From Paenibacillus sp. HWE-109 (GTDB lineage: Bacteria; Bacillota; Bacilli; Paenibacillales; NBRC-103111), in assembly GCF_022163125.1 (NCBI RefSeq), contig NZ_CP091881.1, positions 8,840,001 through 8,904,000 of the forward strand: a DNA stretch of 64,000 bases, given 5' to 3'. Both the position numbers and the translations under genes were made by a program. Below, one piece after another: positions 62,579 through 64,000 of the stretch (position 1 is the first letter of the stretch; every line of letters begins with the position of its first letter). The notes beneath the pieces were generated by a model. That model saw only the letters and a program-made list of their open reading frames with translations. It did no database searches and was not told where the DNA came from.

Positions 62579-63970
62579 TTATGCTTTGCTCGGCATCATT
62601 CTCGCTTTACGCCAGTTGCCGAATTGATAGTATAGTACATTCAGAATGACGGCTACCGTGAAGCTGATCGGGAAACTCCACCAAATCACATCGAATCCGT
62701 ACGAGTGTGCCAAGACTGTGGCAAGCGGGATACGCACAATCAACAGCGCTATGAAAGACACGATCAGCGGGAATATCACCGCGCCTGCGGAACGGACTAC
62801 GCCCGCAACGACGTTGAAAATACCGAAAATTACGAATGACCAGAGCGTAATATTGTTGATGTGAACGCCGATGTCTATCGCTTTGCCATCTGTAGGAAGG
62901 AAGAGCCCTACGACCTGACGGTTGAACAGATGAAGGAAGACGACGATAATCCCTGTCATGATGATATTCATGCCAACGCCAGACCATGTGATGCGGGTTA
63001 CTCGATCCCATTTGCCAGCACCGATGTTTTGCGCGGCCATGGAGGTGACAGCACCGCCAATCGCCATAGCGGGCATTTGCACATAGCTGGAGATTTGGGT
63101 TGCGACACCGAACGCAGCCGTTGATTCCGAGCCGAAGGAGTTAACTAAATGAATGAGAATCAGGTTGCTTAGTGAGACTACAACCATATTCAACCCCATG
63201 GGCAATCCTTTTTGAAATAACGCACGAATAATGGACAAGTTCAAGCGAAGCAAGTGTGTGTCTGTTTTCGTGATTCGCAGAAAATATTTCTTTTGATACA
63301 AGTACAACAGCAGCATAACGAAGCTGATAAGCTGGGCGATAAATGTCGCGACGGCTGAGCCGGCGATGCCCATTTTGGGAAATGGACCCATGCCTTCAAT
63401 CAGCAGTGGATTGAGAATAACGTCCAAGATGGCGGAGAGCAGTAAGAAATAAAAGGGCGTTTTGGCATCCCCGGAGCCGCGCAAAATCGCCATAATGAGG
63501 TTGAACCCAAACATAAACGGAACACCTGCAAAGATAATGCGTGTGTAGGTTACTGCAAGATCCTTCACATCGGCAGGTGTATTCATCCAATCGAGAATTG
63601 TGGAGGAGAACAGCAGTCCTACCAAGGCGACGATCAAGGATAAAGTAAAGAAGAAGACGGCGCTGGTCCCGACGACTTTCTTCGCTTCATCGACCTTTTT
63701 GGCGCCGAGGTTCTGGCCAATCATAATGACCGCGGCCATCGCGAATCCGAATATCGCACTGATCAGAAAGAACATGATCAGGTTCGCATTGGAGGTAGCG
63801 GCTAGTCCGCCTTCACCTAAGTACTTGCCTATCCAAATAGCATTGATGGATCCATTTAGGGTCTGCAGGACGTTGCCGAACAGGATAGGCAGTGAAAATA
63901 AAAACAGGGTTTTGGCAATCGGACCTTCCGTTAACGAAGGCCGAACCTTTTGTGCGGCAGTTCCACTCAT
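62579..63970 (-). CDS. MATE-family multidrug efflux pump
   Basis: A 463-aa protein with about 12 membrane helices in two related halves (LFSLPILFGNVLQTLNGSINAIWIGKYLG and GLPMGLNMVVVSLSNLILIHLVNSFG). It exports cationic compounds using a Na+ or H+ gradient. AAGGAG precedes the ATG. Substrate unknown. Confidence 0.93.
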   Translation of the reverse strand: MSGTAAQKVRPSLTEGPIAKTLFLFSLPILFGNVLQTLNGSINAIWIGKYLGEGGLAATSNANLIMFFLISAIFGFAMAAVIMIGQNLGAKKVDEAKKVVGTSAVFFFTLSLIVALVGLLFSSTILDWMNTPADVKDLAVTYTRIIFAGVPFMFGFNLIMAILRGSGDAKTPFYFLLLSAILDVILNPLLIEGMGPFPKMGIAGSAVATFIAQLISFVMLLLYLYQKKYFLRITKTDTHLLRLNLSIIRALFQKGLPMGLNMVVVSLSNLILIHLVNSFGSESTAAFGVATQISSYVQMPAMAIGGAVTSMAAQNIGAGKWDRVTRITWSGVGMNIIMTGIIVVFLHLFNRQVVGLFLPTDGKAIDIGVHINNITLWSFVIFGIFNVVAGVVRSAGAVIFPLIVSFIALLIVRIPLATVLAHSYGFDVIWWSFPISFTVAVILNVLYYQFGNWRKARMMPSKA

Positions 63971-64000
63971 GTCGTTCTCCTTATCCTAACTAGCAAAATA

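Overview
The window is a piece of a low-to-moderate GC Gram-positive (Bacillota) chromosome, most likely Paenibacillus. This rests on the rrn-tRNA layout, strong AGGAGG ribosome binding sites with frequent GTG/TTG starts, an S-layer-homology (SLH) surface protein, a GH87 alpha-1,3-glucanase, and a family of GGAAC-type intergenic repeats. The genus is inference; the rest is read from the sequence.

Layout. 1-2827: the 3' part of an rRNA operon (23S, 5S) followed by tRNA-Glu and tRNA-Val(GAC). 2783-41611: a complete 38.8 kb prophage integrated in the tRNA-Val gene and bounded by a perfect 45-bp direct repeat (attL/attR). 41640-42022: the rest of the tRNA cluster (Asp, Phe, Thr, Leu), now separated from its rRNA operon. 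42186-47656: a marR-MFS pair, then an AraC regulator divergent from a three-gene sugar-oxidation operon (lactonase-like amidohydrolase, aldo/keto reductase, zinc alcohol dehydrogenase). 48855-53048: a 1397-aa SLH-anchored multidomain phosphodiesterase-like protein. 53134-57355: a LysR regulator divergent from transketolase, small transaldolase and a YhcH-family protein. 57436-58829: a tandem array of 297-bp units. 59086-62511: a secreted GH87 alpha-1,3-glucanase. 62579-63970: a MATE efflux pump.

Prophage. A leftward lysogeny arm (integrase, ImmA/IrrE-type metallopeptidase, small accessory genes, CI-like repressor) faces a rightward early arm across a switch region with four GCGC-type operator half-sites. 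The early arm holds Cro-like and other HTH proteins, a zinc-hook SbcC-like ATPase next to RecT, a metallo-beta-lactamase-fold protein, a lambda-O-like initiator with four iterons inside its own gene, a G39P-like helicase loader, DnaB and RusA. After a run of very small genes and a sigma-region-4/ArpU-like late regulator comes the late operon: small and large terminase, a 708-aa P22-size portal, an inserted accessory island (Tad2/DUF2829 anti-Thoeris protein plus two unknowns), a candidate structured RNA, scaffold, capsid, adaptor, P22-gp10-like hub, receptor-binding protein, two ejection-type proteins (487 and 1583 aa, the latter with a HEVGH metallopeptidase motif), holin candidate and amidase. 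There is no tape measure, tail tube or sheath, so the phage looks like a temperate short-tailed (podovirus) phage in a Gram-positive host.

Most interesting points: (1) a ~150-nt tRNA-Leu-like structured RNA candidate at 26296-26448 just upstream of the scaffold gene; (2) a terminator directly after the rebuilt tRNA-Val and an outward promoter just inside attR, which together would insulate the prophage and re-supply transcription to the stranded tRNAs; (3) loss of the encoded CCA from tRNA-Val on integration; (4) helically phased TGGGGAC integrase arm sites at both ends; (5) Tad2 beside unknown genes that are candidate anti-defence factors; (6) an iteron origin inside the O-like gene.
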